Below, one piece after another: positions 10,607 to 21,126 of a stretch of 39,205 bases of DNA (the stretch's first letter is position 1; each line of letters starts with the position of its first letter). The translations under genes and the position numbers were made by a program. Source of the stretch: Plantago elongata (lineage: Eukaryota > Streptophyta > Magnoliopsida > Lamiales > Plantaginaceae); NCBI GenBank assembly GCA_036897095.1, contig JAYMSP010000905.1, positions 1-39,205 of the forward strand. Reading direction: 5' to 3'. The notes beneath the pieces are model-generated. The model ran no database searches and was not told where the DNA came from. It saw nothing but the letters and a program-made list of their open reading frames with translations.

Positions 10607-11456
10607 GCATTGAGAAAAGTTAACTGATTGGTATAGAATTTGAGTGCTGTTTTCAATTTAAATTGAATTTTATTTTATAAAATATTCAATTTGAGTGGGA
10701 AAGATGTCTGCTCCAACAGTATAACAAACCGACTTTATTTACTGGAACACCTTTTGCAAATATATGTATTGTACTCTTGGAAAGGTATCAATTTGAAAGG
10801 TTTGAATCTCTTACATTGCACCTTCTTGTAGCATACATCATCATCACATCGTTATTCTTTGAGCCAGAATTGTCGTTGACTCGTAATTCAAATATATGCA
10901 TTTCCGTTTACAACATAAACATTCTTTTTATTCAAACAGTCCAAACTTCTTTATAACACTAAAATTTCCTTGAGAGACAATACCAACCATTATTATAAAA
11001 TAGTATCAATACGGAATCATCTAAAACTGCATGACTTAAAAATCAATGTTTCAAAGCAAACATAACTATCCCAACCAGCAAGACTCGTCAAGGAGCCAAT
11101 GAAATCAACATTAACAAGGGATATATTGTGCCTCAACTTCACGTCTATAAAAGTGTGACTAAAACAACACCAAGCGACAATTTTCGATCAAAGTACACAC
11201 TGACTTAATAATCACTATGTTCAACGAAATACAGATCAGTTGGTAATATGTTTCGACTCCAATCAATGGATCAGGTTTCGAATCAACTTTAGCCGTTTTC
11301 AAAAAATAAAATAATATAATCAATATATTCGAAAAGGTCGGATCTCAATCGATTCGTATTCTCTCGGAGTGTGTTGGTTAACATTACTCGTTCGTCGCAG
11401 AGCCAAAACGGCAGAAAGCTGGTTGGATAGTTTGATATCGTCGATCAAATATAATA
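10607..11456. other. Pectin acetylesterase 3' region and spacer before NAGK
   Basis: The first 200-250 bases are probably the 3' untranslated region of the esterase. The rest is AT-rich spacer and the presumed NAGK promoter. No gene, RNA or repeat was recognised. Confidence 0.5.
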
Positions 11457-11613
11457 ATGGCAATCTACGATGAACGCCATTGTTATTCTATTGATTCTCA
11501 CACTCGTCAATTTCACGTACCATCAACCACTTCCTTCCAAGCTTTCGTCTTCTTCTTGCCGTCCCATTAATCTATTCCCAAAACCCCCAATTTCTATTTC
11601 AACTCCAAACATT

Positions 11614-11742
11614 ATGTCATTCACCAATCACTCACTCTTCTTGCTTGCTTCGCTTACCCATCAAAATCAACCCAACCCCATCTGGAAAGTTGCGATCTTT
11701 TTCCATGAAACGGTCCAGGAACAGGGAGATATGGGGGTTTGA
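11614..11742 (+). promoter_or_regulatory. Possible upstream ORF overlapping the NAGK start
   Basis: An ATG at 11614 opens a 42-codon frame ending at 11742, overlapping the NAGK ATG (11705) in another frame. The same frame extends back to another ATG at 11470 (90 codons). If the transcript starts upstream of 11614, the main start would have to be reached by leaky scanning. The transcription start is unknown, so this is only a possibility. Confidence 0.3.
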
Positions 11743-14700
11743 GCACCGTGTCATGCTAGCTGACTATCACAGAAATGGGATTGGGAATAATGTGGATAAG
11801 CAAGTCATACTGGGTATTGATGGTGGGACTACTTCCACTGTCTGTGTTTGCATGCCTTTCATTCCGTTTAACCAGCCCTTGCCTGACCCTCTGCCTGTTC
11901 TTGCTCGGGCTGTTGCTGGTTGCTCCAATCACAACAGTGTTGGAGGTAAAAATCTTATCTTTTTATTTTCTTGTGTTCGGTTTGCTATGGGGAAAGGAAT
12001 GGGACTTTAGTCTGATTGTGCTTGACTAGAGGTTCGGATTTTGGATGTGATTACGAGTTTATGGAGATTGTGTATTTATGTGTATGTTTCTATAGTGGTG
12101 TTGATGGAACTAGCTAGCTATACCTCATGAGGTTATTTCAGAATGTAGGAGTATTAGTGCTCTTTTATATGGAAAGCTTATTAGGATCATGGATTAAAGT
12201 TTCGATAATGAAAAACTCTGAAAAGTTCTGGGTAACCAAAGTGGAAGTGAAAAAATAAGCTTCTACACATTATCTTTCGAAATATCTCGAAAAATCGAAA
12301 TGTTTCTAGTTTCTTAGCAATTAAAACACGGGTTACACCGGAACTGCAATGCATGACTTGATGTACTTGTGAGAATTAATGCAACGAGTGTATACAGTGC
12401 CAATGTTACATGAATGGATTGTGTTTCTGTCGTTATTTATATCATGATATTTCATTTGAAGATGTAGTACTAGGTAACTGGATCATAGGATAGAATCCGT
12501 AAGGAATTAATCTAGAATAAGTGAATATTGTATGATTTAATAGAAGGGTGGATTAAGAGCTGGATTGAGATTCATCATGCCATGATTGTGTTAGAGTATG
12601 GGGCATGTTGTAGGCACAGGTAGTGTGAGAGACATGTGGTTTTCACAGGAGTGGAAATTGAATTTAAGTTGGAATTGAATTCGTGGTGAAACATACTGAA
12701 ATGCAAATTGAGTTGGCTCACTTGCAGATTGGTTGCATGTTAAATTGACCCTGATTTCTGTAACAGAATCAAGCATCATTCTTTATCATTAATATGCCAA
12801 TTTTGTGACACTCCGTCTTTAATCAAATCCTAAACCGGCTCCATGTCATTAAGAATGAGAGATCTGTAAAGTTATACTTCTAGTATACTTTTGCAAAAGT
12901 CCTGTATATATGGGTTCTTAAGTTTTGGTTGGATGGTTACTCTTACAAATTCCTGCTAGTGCCGTATCTATACTTTGCTAATGTCATTTGTAAGCTTTGC
13001 TGCTACATCTACCTTGCTGCTAAGGTAGATCCGCAGATGTAGCAGCGAGGTTGTCTAATTGTGACTTTGCAGATAATATTGATGATCAAACCTATTTGTC
13101 AATCACACCTTATCTTATATAGTAGTAGTAAATAACTAAGCTGTGCATCTATCCTGTGTTTGCAGAAACTGCTGCTAGAGAGACTTTGGAGCATGTTATG
13201 GCAGATGCTCTTTCAAAGTCAAGTTCAACACGGTCTGCAGTACAAGCCGTTTGCCTTTCAGTATCTGGTGTTAACCATCCAACAGATCAGCACCGTATAC
13301 TCAGCTGGCTGAGGTATGCCTCAATAAGATACTCTTTTCCATGGCATTTGGATATTCCCTGGTCTGTGCTTATAAACGTTTCACATATTTGCTTGGTGGA
13401 TTATCTTGCATTTTAAAACTCTGTTCTTTCTGCTATATCAAGGTTGAGTAGTCGAGTTTATCTCTATTATTTTCATACTAATAAATGAGTACTACTAGCT
13501 TTCTGTCCCTGATATCAATTTTTGCTTTAATTCTCCAGAGAAATATTCCCCAGCCACGTTAAGTTATTTGTTCAGAATGATGCTGTGGCTGCTCTGGCCA
13601 GTGGGACAATGGGGAAGCTTCATGGATGCGTCCTCATAGCAGGCACAGGTACTATTGCATATGGGTTTACGGAAGATGGAAGGGAAGCTCGGGCTGCTGG
13701 TGCTGGGCCTGTATTAGGCGACCGGGGAAGGTAGAGCATTTAACTTATCACAGCTTTAATTAATATTCACAAGTAGATTGCCTGCTGTATAAATGCACCT
13801 AATCACTTCACCCCCTTTTGACGTTCTTGACTTAATTGAAGAATATAAAGTTCGTATTAGTCCTGAATGTTCAGTTTACAATTGCCCCTAATGTCTGTGT
13901 ATTTCCCCCCTCCATATACATTCTGTCACCGAAACATCTGTACATCCTTTACAACTTTAAGTACCTGAAATGAATTATTTTGGAACTTACAGGGTTTTGT
14001 TTTCTGTAAGCGGCAAAGATTGCAACAGTTAAACAGGAGCTGTATGTTTGTTAGTTTGAAAAAGAATTTCCAGAACATAACAGCTAAATTGGATCGAGGT
14101 TGAGTTAGGTCTAATAGGTTTGGTTGCAAAAGTAATACTCCATCCGTCCCTAGAAACCATACCCCTTGTGCTTCTTGGGTTGTCCAATAATAGCAATTCT
14201 TTACCTCAGCCAACCTAAATTTCCATTATATTATTCATTCTTAAAGAAAAATATACTCCTACTCACCTGATCTTTTTAGTCATTGTTTCTTGGGACAGGT
14301 GAAGTAATAATTTTTTTGAAAAGAAGGTAACCACCTGTTAATAAATTTCTTATTGGGGTATGCAAATAAAATGGGTATGGAGACATGTAATTAGTCGATG
14401 CCAGATTATTTCTGTAAAATTTAATCTAAACTATCTAAATGGGATGTTCGGTTTGTAACCCGATGGCTAAGGATAAGTGTTTTCTGATAATCTGGTTTCA
14501 GGGATTGAGAGAATGTTAAAGTGACTGACAATGATACTGGACTATATTATCTACTTTCTAAATGTTTATATCTCATGATAGAATTTTCACTGATAATAGA
14601 TCCCGTATCAATCATATCGGGGAGACTGGGACAATATTAGGAGCCAGAAATGTTTAAAATCTTCACATGTACAAAGACATAATATAAATTATTAGTTGTT

Positions 14701-16585
14701 CCAATTGATCCGGTCCAAGACGTAAATAATTGCATCATTTTACTTGAAACTCCAATAGAGCCTTTCCAAACAAGCAAGCTATTAAGTATGTGCAACAATC
14801 TAACTGCCAGAAGAAGTTGGAAAATTCTATCTCCCAAGTATGTGCTTGGACCTAGGCCGCGAACACATACTAGTCCCGAGAGTTGGTGATTAACTTGAAA
14901 TATTATAATTTTAAGAGAGCAAACTGGCCTAAACAGATTATCTGTATTAAGCAAGAATGCAACTTGTGTCAGATAAAAGGTTTCTGCTGCTTATTTAAAT
15001 TGAAGGAGCTTTAACAGCTATTATGTTTGTTGCAGTGGGTATGGTATATCTGCACAAGCACTGACCGCTATAGTAAGGGCTCATGACGGCCGTGGTCCAC
15101 CAACTAAGCTAACGGATAGCATCCTCGATAGGCTCAATCTCTCTTCACCAGATGAACTTATAGGGTATGCCTCTGCTGCACAGATCATTTACCACAACCC
15201 ATTTGTTTTCTATGCTTGATGTATTCTAATTGGGTCACTTCGAAAGTGCAACCATGCTGTTTAATAGTACTAACTACAGATACAAATATGCATTTAATCT
15301 TATAAGAGCAAAATAAATGACTGGGTGTGATGACTATGTTGTTTCTTCTTCTACCGAATTAAGGAGAAGAAATAGATAGGTATTCAGTGCATATCAGCCT
15401 TATAATTGTCATACATATGATGAAGTAATTTAGAAAATCCTCTTTATAGATCTGTGCAGGATAAGTGTGGATTATTATGAAGTTGCTCTTCTGACTAAGT
15501 GGCAAGTTTATGCGGTTGTTGGAAACAGATATTTGAGTAACTTTACATTGTCACTTGCATTAACTTTACTCCTGATATGTAAACATTTGTCTTTTTGTGT
15601 AGTCTCAACTTTTCCAGTGCTGTGGCAACTTCAGTTTCTTGTTATTGAGAGTGCTTGTCTATTTAGTATATCAGAAATTCAGGAATGACAATGACAATAT
15701 TAAGTTTCATGTTTATTTTAGGTGGACTTATTCCGATCCATCTTGGGCCCGAATAGCAGCTCTTGTCCCAGATGTTGTTTCTTGTGCAGAAGCAGGTGAT
15801 CCTGTGGCAAACAATATCTTGCATGAAACTGTTCAAGAATTGGCTTCAAGTGTGAAAGCTGTCGTTGAGAAGTTGGAGCTTTCTGGTGAAGGTATATTTC
15901 TAATCAAGTCTCTGGATCTTGACAAGTGCCCTTGACTTAGCATTATAACGCATACATCTTGTGAAAGCCCATTTCTTAGCTGCATGATCTTTGTTTTTTT
16001 TCACTCTTATAACAAACATCATTAAGCTTAAATATCTAAGCCTGCTGTTCGTCTCAACTGAAATACTTTTTATAATTATTGAAATGCAGATGGGATGGAT
16101 CCCTTTGCACTTGTGATGGTTGGGGGCGTTCTTGAGGCCAATGTGAGATGGGACATCGGTAATGAAGTAATGAATTGCATCACAAAGGACTTCCCAGGTG
16201 CCCTTCTCATTCGACCAAAGGTAAACTATCTACTCCCGACTCGTTGAATTCTAGGTTCTTGCCAAGGTGTGACTTGTACAGTTTAAATTGTGCACTGGTT
16301 AGCAAAAGTTAGTTTGTAAAGCAACTCTTTAGGTTTTCCAGCACATTTTGAAAATATCTACCAGATTCTCTTAAAAGCTACTTTTGCCTGATTGTGCTTC
16401 ATTTAATCACTTATAATTGTCCAATTTCTTTTGCAAACCTAATGGAGATACATGGGCCTACTAAGCTATTCTTCTTGTCTAATCATATGTTTTCCGGTAA
16501 TTAGGTGGAGCCTGCTATTGGTGCAGCGTTGCTGGCATGGAATTTCTTAATGAGACACCGTCATCAGGAAGGGGTTAGAAGGTGA
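11705..16585 (+). CDS. NAGK: N-acetyl-D-glucosamine kinase (BadF/BadG/BcrA/BcrD ATPase family), 363 aa
   Basis: Phosphorylates GlcNAc to GlcNAc-6-phosphate with ATP, feeding salvage to UDP-GlcNAc. Exons: 11705-11945, 13166-13313, 13539-13730, 15036-15164, 15722-15891, 16090-16220, 16505-16585. The junctions are GT-AG and join into 1092 nt without a stop. Sugar-kinase/ASKHA signatures are in order: phosphate-1 loop GIDGGTTSTV (37-46), VQNDAVAAL with the probable catalytic Asp144, IAGTGTIAYG, then GAGPVLGDRGSGYGIS spanning the exon 3/4 junction. MVGGVLEAN follows near the C-terminus, and the end is VEPAIGAALLAW plus a basic tail. The start MKRSRN.EIW..EH resembles the Arabidopsis protein as I recall it. 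Intron 1 (1.2 kb) carries a strong hairpin and intron 3 (1.3 kb) a Stowaway element. Confidence 0.92.
12999..13046 (+). repeat. Perfect-arm hairpin in NAGK intron 1
   Basis: GCTGCTACATCT (12999-13010) is the exact reverse complement of AGATGTAGCAGC (13035-13046). Nested inside, ATCTACCTT (13007-13015) pairs exactly with AAGGTAGAT (13022-13030) around a GCTGCT loop. The ATCT at 13007-13010 can join either stem. The transcript could form a two-part stem of about 17 base pairs. Function is unknown. Confidence 0.7.
14136..14306 (+). mobile_element. Stowaway-type MITE in NAGK intron 3
   Basis: The left end TACTCCATCCGTCCCTAGAA and the reverse complement of the right end TACTTCACCTGTCCCAAGAA are terminal inverted repeats with the typical Stowaway consensus (CTCC.TCCGTCCC). 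About 20 of the outer 25 bases match. TA lies at both ends, as expected for a TA target-site duplication. At about 170 bp with no coding capacity, it is a normal non-autonomous copy of the mariner-related family. Confidence 0.8.
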
Positions 16586-17300
16586 TTTGCTCGTATGTAT
16601 TTAGAGGCCTTTACTTGTATAGTAAGGAGAAGTCACATGGAGCTCAGAGTGCTAATTGACTACTATTTGCACCACGTTCTGATGTGCACTATTTTTGTCC
16701 CAGCAATCTGGTTCATCATCCTCTGGTCCAGCGTACTTTGGGTAGTTTATTCTAAATGTGAATTCGTTGTACTTCGGGTAGTCTGTCTAAATGTGAATTC
16801 GTGTTTAGACGGGGGTAATAGTAGTGGTAGAAATGTTATACCACAAGTGTGCATGTACTATAGGGTAATTTGGCTGTCTGTCTATAGTTTCACTCCACAT
16901 ATGGTGAAGTGAATTGTGAAAAAGTTTTGCTGCTCTTTACTTGAATTATTTTCAATTATTGACTGTTGTTCCACCAATCCCTTTTGCCTGGAAAGATAGA
17001 AGAATTGAATGTTATGAATGATGTATTATTATTCTCATTGAACCCATCACCTCTGGTCTTCAAAGTGGTTCTTGGCAACCAATTTTGTTCTAAAATTATG
17101 TAGTATGATTGAGTATGGTTCGATTGGAGTTTACTATAAATTCACTTGTTTTAATAATTTTCTTCCCTTTTTTCTTTTCTTTTTCGGTTCTTTCTTATAT
17201 CCAGATTTGAATTATTCCCCTACGCCACACCGATCTAATGTAGAAAATACAAATTGGTACCCTAAGCGTAAGAGAGTGTGAGACGTGAGTAACTCGGTTC
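16586..17300 (+). other. NAGK 3' untranslated region and flank
   Basis: Non-coding sequence after the NAGK stop, including the tandem duplication. T-rich and AT-rich tracts around 16920-17040 could hold the poly(A) site, but no single signal stands out. Confidence 0.45.
16733..16803 (+). repeat. Tandem duplication in the NAGK 3' untranslated region
   Basis: Two adjacent copies of a 35-36 bp unit starting GTACTT[T/C]GGGTAGT and ending TCTAAATGTGAATTCGT (16733-16768 and 16769-16803). They differ at only a few bases, so the duplication is fairly recent. Confidence 0.75.
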
Positions 17301-18480
17301 TAAGAGATTCTTTTTTAGGAGAAAGAGATGGGCAAACATCAGGTTGATGCATTGTGCTTTTATATAAATACAACGATCTTTTATGTAAACCAACAAATGA
17401 TTCTTTACACCGGGATACATTTTATATATATTTAACTTTAAAGATTTAGATACTCATACTACAACTTATGATATACATAATCCACTAGTGAAGTTTTTAA
17501 TTTATTCGAGTTTGCGATCCCCTCAACTATATTGACCAGAAAATATCTCGGACACACCAGTCTATTTGAAGTTTTAAGCCCGCCACTAAGTATGGTCCAT
17601 AAACATTATGCACGTATGAAACGTTTTTGCCTTTTCCAGATTCATTACATTCTTGTAGTGTGAAAAATCAAGATTCTCAGGCAGTGTATATGTTCATACT
17701 TGATAGTTCATATCATACAAATATACATACACATCAATAGTGGTCCTTACATGCACATTCACGATAGCAAAATAGCCATCCCAATCATCAAATTCGTGAA
17801 CCCAATTTCGACAACTTGGTTGACTTTATGTTTAATTGTTTGTAAGTTTTATAACTAACCAACCAACGTAACTAACTATCTCCCAATATTCACCTTTAAT
17901 TTACTTTTTAGCTAGAAAATATTTCCATCCACACTCATATGCTCTACACATTATTGCAAATAACAAATTCCAATAATGATACAGGAAATACACATTATTG
18001 GAAATAACAAATTTTTAATAAATAATGATCAAAATGTTGTAAATGCTATGAAATTCTGTTTATATGTTTCTAAGGGACTCATTCAAGTAGAAAGAGCTGA
18101 TACATGGGATGATTTGGTAAACATAATTGAAGTTTAAGATATGAATGGTGTTTATATAGGTGACGAAAAGCATAAATGGCGTTCCAAAATGAAGGAGGAT
18201 AATGAAAATATGGTGAAAGTTATATATTTAGAGTCACTTTAATAAAATTTGAATGTTTTGGGTGTTATTTTAAAGTATTGTATGTCATTGTATGAAACTG
18301 AAACATAAAATATATTATTCAAATGTGTATTAATATGAAATTTGTATTCATATTTTTTAGAATTCAATATACATTATATGTTTACATATTTAATTTAGAT
18401 CATAATCAGTGATAAACCAACTAACTAATAGCTCTATGGATTACAATCAATGTAAATCAACTATGGTTATTTTATTTTCA
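17301..18480. other. Intergenic DNA with a diverged direct repeat
   Basis: No gene recognised. A partial duplication is visible: ACACATTATTGCAAATAACA at 17946 recurs with one change at 17990, and both copies run on into AATAATGAT. The rest is AT-rich. Confidence 0.5.
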
Positions 18481-18492
18481 ACTGAAAACTCC

Positions 18493-18576
18493 TTCAGTTC
18501 AGTTCAGTTCCATTCAGTTCAGCTTAGTTATATTTTATATTACAGTTCAGTTCAGTTTTATTCCGTTCAGTTCAGT
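18493..18576 (+). repeat. Degenerate (TTCAG)n microsatellite
   Basis: Repeated TTCAG units, interrupted by CATTCAG, CTTAG and an AT-rich spacer, run across this stretch. Shorter relatives (ATTCAGTTCAG) occur at about 36421-36480. Confidence 0.8.
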
Positions 18577-18779
18577 CCGGGTGAAGAGAATAAAGCCTGA
18601 CTAATAGCTCTATGACTAATACAACACTCCATTAGAAAAAATAACACTCCATTTCGGAGAAAATCACGCCGCAAAGATTTAATCACATCACCTCATGCTT
18701 GCACCTTAAACTCCCTTACCACACCTTATGACTCCCATGAAACTTGTATTTTTAAAGAGATGTTTTATTTTTATTTTAT

Positions 18780-18855
18780 TTTACTTTTTAAACGGTTAAG
18801 GTGACTCGAAACCCCGGTCTATTGATTGAAGTTGAAGTGTCTTACCAACTGAATT
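18780..18855 (-). repeat. tRNA-derived SINE-like repeat, copy 2
   Basis: On the minus strand, ATTCAGTTGGTAAGACACTT is the A-box region and GGTTTCGAGTCACC the B-box region, followed by an A-rich tail (T-rich on the plus strand, about 18755-18790). Layout and orientation match copy 1 at 3405-3480, with TTACCAACTGA.T..A.TTCATT shared on the plus strand. It is too diverged to be a working tRNA gene. Confidence 0.55.
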
Positions 18856-19860
18856 GTACTTCATTGTCAAGAGATATTTTATTTTATTTACGTTTCTTGA
18901 CGATATATGATTTAAATGTGATCATGTCTTATTAATGAGTATACATGAGGTAGCTTGATATCAACCTTAGCTTGATATCATTGTCTTCGTGACAACTCCA
19001 CCACCAACTTGTATTATCCACTCAACGAATTTTTAATTTCTCAAATCTTGGAAGATGATGAACGAAGCAAATAAATTTAATAAGACCTCAATAAAGATTA
19101 AATTTAAAATTAAAATGAATTTACATGTTGGAAAAATGACAAATATACACCGCACATGAGTCCCACATCCTTGAAGACCAGATGATAGCGTGCACAATAA
19201 CATGTGTACTCCTCGTAGCAAGTAAAATTGCTCAAATGATAATTTGTTTGATCTTGATTTAAAGAGAGTACAATTTTCTAGTATAATCCTCTAATTCTTG
19301 TCTTCTAAAGTGGCGAACTTGGATCTCCAAATTATTCGATTTAGGAATTATGACATCATAGTCAGGCTAACATCGATGCGACGGCTTATTGGTTTGATGT
19401 CGGATCGAATTGCATATTTGAAAGTGTTTAAGGCGAGCGATGGCGAACTTCTTGAGGATTTGATGAACTCTTCGAAGGATGCTTCTCGACCGTCGTAGAA
19501 ATTTGCCTTTGATCTTCTCTAGAGTAGTTGGCCAAAAAAGTTTCTTCAAGGACTTTTGAGCTTGATCTTGAATCGAATGATGCTTTTCGGAGAAGAACTG
19601 CAAGAAGGTTGTTCAGGTTTTGGCTAGGCTTTCTCTGATCTTGCTATTTTGACAATGGTTGATATCCCAATAACGTTATTTCAAGTGCGCAAGGCTTCTT
19701 CTCAGATCAAAAGGCGACTACTTTTGAATTTTCGGATGAACTTCTTGAAGGTTTGATCGGACTTTAAGGCGGACCTCGGGAGGAGGATGGCGGCGCTCGG
19801 GAGGAAGACTACGTCTCTTGAAAAGAGGATGTCGGTGGATCTGAAACTTCTATTCAATTG
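18856..19860. other. Intergenic DNA, nothing recognised
   Basis: Mixed-composition spacer, less AT-rich from about 19300 on. Short open frames here have no recognisable similarity. Repeated strings such as CTTCTTGA.G.TTTGAT.. occur near 19448 and 19741, suggesting internally repetitive or transposon-derived DNA. Confidence 0.4.
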
Positions 19861-20100
19861 AATCTCTTAGCTTAAAGCAAGAACAATAAAGAAGAAAACT
19901 TCTTTATTATTGTTCGATTTTTTCTCCCCTTTCGTCCTGCCTTCACTTCAAACGCAGCTTGAGACGGTGAATGTGTGTATAGAGATGAATGAGAGAGGCC
20001 CTATTTATAATTGTTTCAAAGGGAACTTTTAAACAACTGTCCTTAAAGTTCAAGATCTACACTAGGGTTAAAAGTAGGCGGTGTATCTTGTGCTCTTCTA
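19861..20100 (-). mobile_element. LTR-like segment, minus orientation (tentative)
   Basis: On the minus strand there is a TATA box TTATAAATAGGGCC (TATA core 20001-20010), then a pyrimidine-rich start region. About 90 bases further on comes a palindrome carrying AATAAAG (19881-19915). TATA box, short transcribed region and poly(A) signal in this spacing are the layout of an LTR. No internal domain or second LTR was found, so a gene promoter or unrelated repeat is possible. Confidence 0.3.
19881..19915. repeat. Imperfect palindrome with poly(A) signals on both strands
   Basis: GAACAATAAAGAAG (19881-19894) faces CTTCTTTATTATTGTTC (19899-19915) across AAAA. The arms match apart from three extra bases. 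Each arm contains AATAAAG, one on each strand. Confidence 0.7.
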
Positions 20101-20619
20101 GATATATTATACACACATATTATAGCAAAAACTCTAAATATTATGCATAAAAGTAGTATATCAAATGTTGTACTGTACATATGTTAAAACGTAGAGAGAT
20201 ATTAGGCATGACAGCCCACAAAAACCAAACTCAAATTAAATAATAGTTTCAACTAAACATAATAATACCAATAATTAGTAGTACTAGTAAGGAAATCTAG
20301 TAAGTGATTAGAGTGGTCATTTTCTGGTATAATCCAAATCCAAAATCCGACGGAAACAAAAGGACCTAACATGGGAAAAATCCAACATGGACCATTTTTC
20401 ATACAATAGCTTCTTCTTGTTTTTATTTCTTTCAAGTTTTACCACTTGTGACAAGAAAGAAGAGAATTTTACCACCAAAAGTAAAATTTGAAAAACCCAA
20501 CATTTGGACACAAGTAGAACAACAAGAATGCAATAATTGATGTACTTTCTCTCTTTCTTTTCTTTCTTTCTCTCTCGAAAAACTTGCAAACCATGAAAAA
20601 AAAGAAGAAACCCAATTTG

Positions 20620-21126
20620 TATAAGGAATAAAAGATCTCAACCTCATTTTAGTTTTACACACTCTTCTGAACAACAACAACAAGAAGAAGAAGAAGAAAA
20701 AGGAACAAACAAGAACAACAAACAACAACAAGTAGAGAAAGATAAAGTAGAGTGGCTAGCAGATTGAGAGATCTCAAAAGCTACTCATCATCATCTTCTT
20801 CTTTCTTACGTACTCACTTTAGCTCCATTCATTTATTCCTCGGACCAGTTTTCTCCCCTTTTTGCTCATTAGGGTTTGTTTTTACCTAAACTTTACTTTC
20901 ACCAACTGCTCCTAAAGTTCAAGATCTGCACTTCACTCTTGCTCATTAGGAACACTCAATTGTGAATGGGACACCTTTCGATGATTCAGTGTTGTGGTGG
21001 AGGATAGGGTAGTGTGGGGTATTACTAGTAGAGCTTCAAAGATTGTTTTTTTAGGAGAAAGTTTTGTTTTTTAGGTGTAACTTCTTGTTTTTGGTGGTGA
21101 AAAATTGTGTCTTTCTGTACTAGAAT
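20620..21126 (+). promoter_or_regulatory. Inferred ARF6 core promoter and 5' leader
   Basis: A weak TATA-like TATAAGG at 20620-20626 precedes a CAACAA/GAAGAA-rich stretch typical of a long plant leader. Downstream of 20650 the first ATG is at 20966; it starts a 13-codon upstream ORF (MGHLSMIQCCGGG) that stops at 21007, 119 bases before the ARF6 ATG. The leader contains TGCTCATTAGG twice (about 20869 and 20940). The start site is inferred. Confidence 0.4.

Noticed and set aside
11470..11742. 90-codon frame with a signal-peptide-like start as a small secreted protein gene
   Set aside because: It overlaps the NAGK start and its later part lies in NAGK coding sequence; kept only as a possible upstream ORF.
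20317..20731. Minus-strand Lys/Phe-rich open frames upstream of ARF6
   Set aside because: They arise from GAAGAA/TTCTT-rich leader and promoter sequence and look like composition artefacts.
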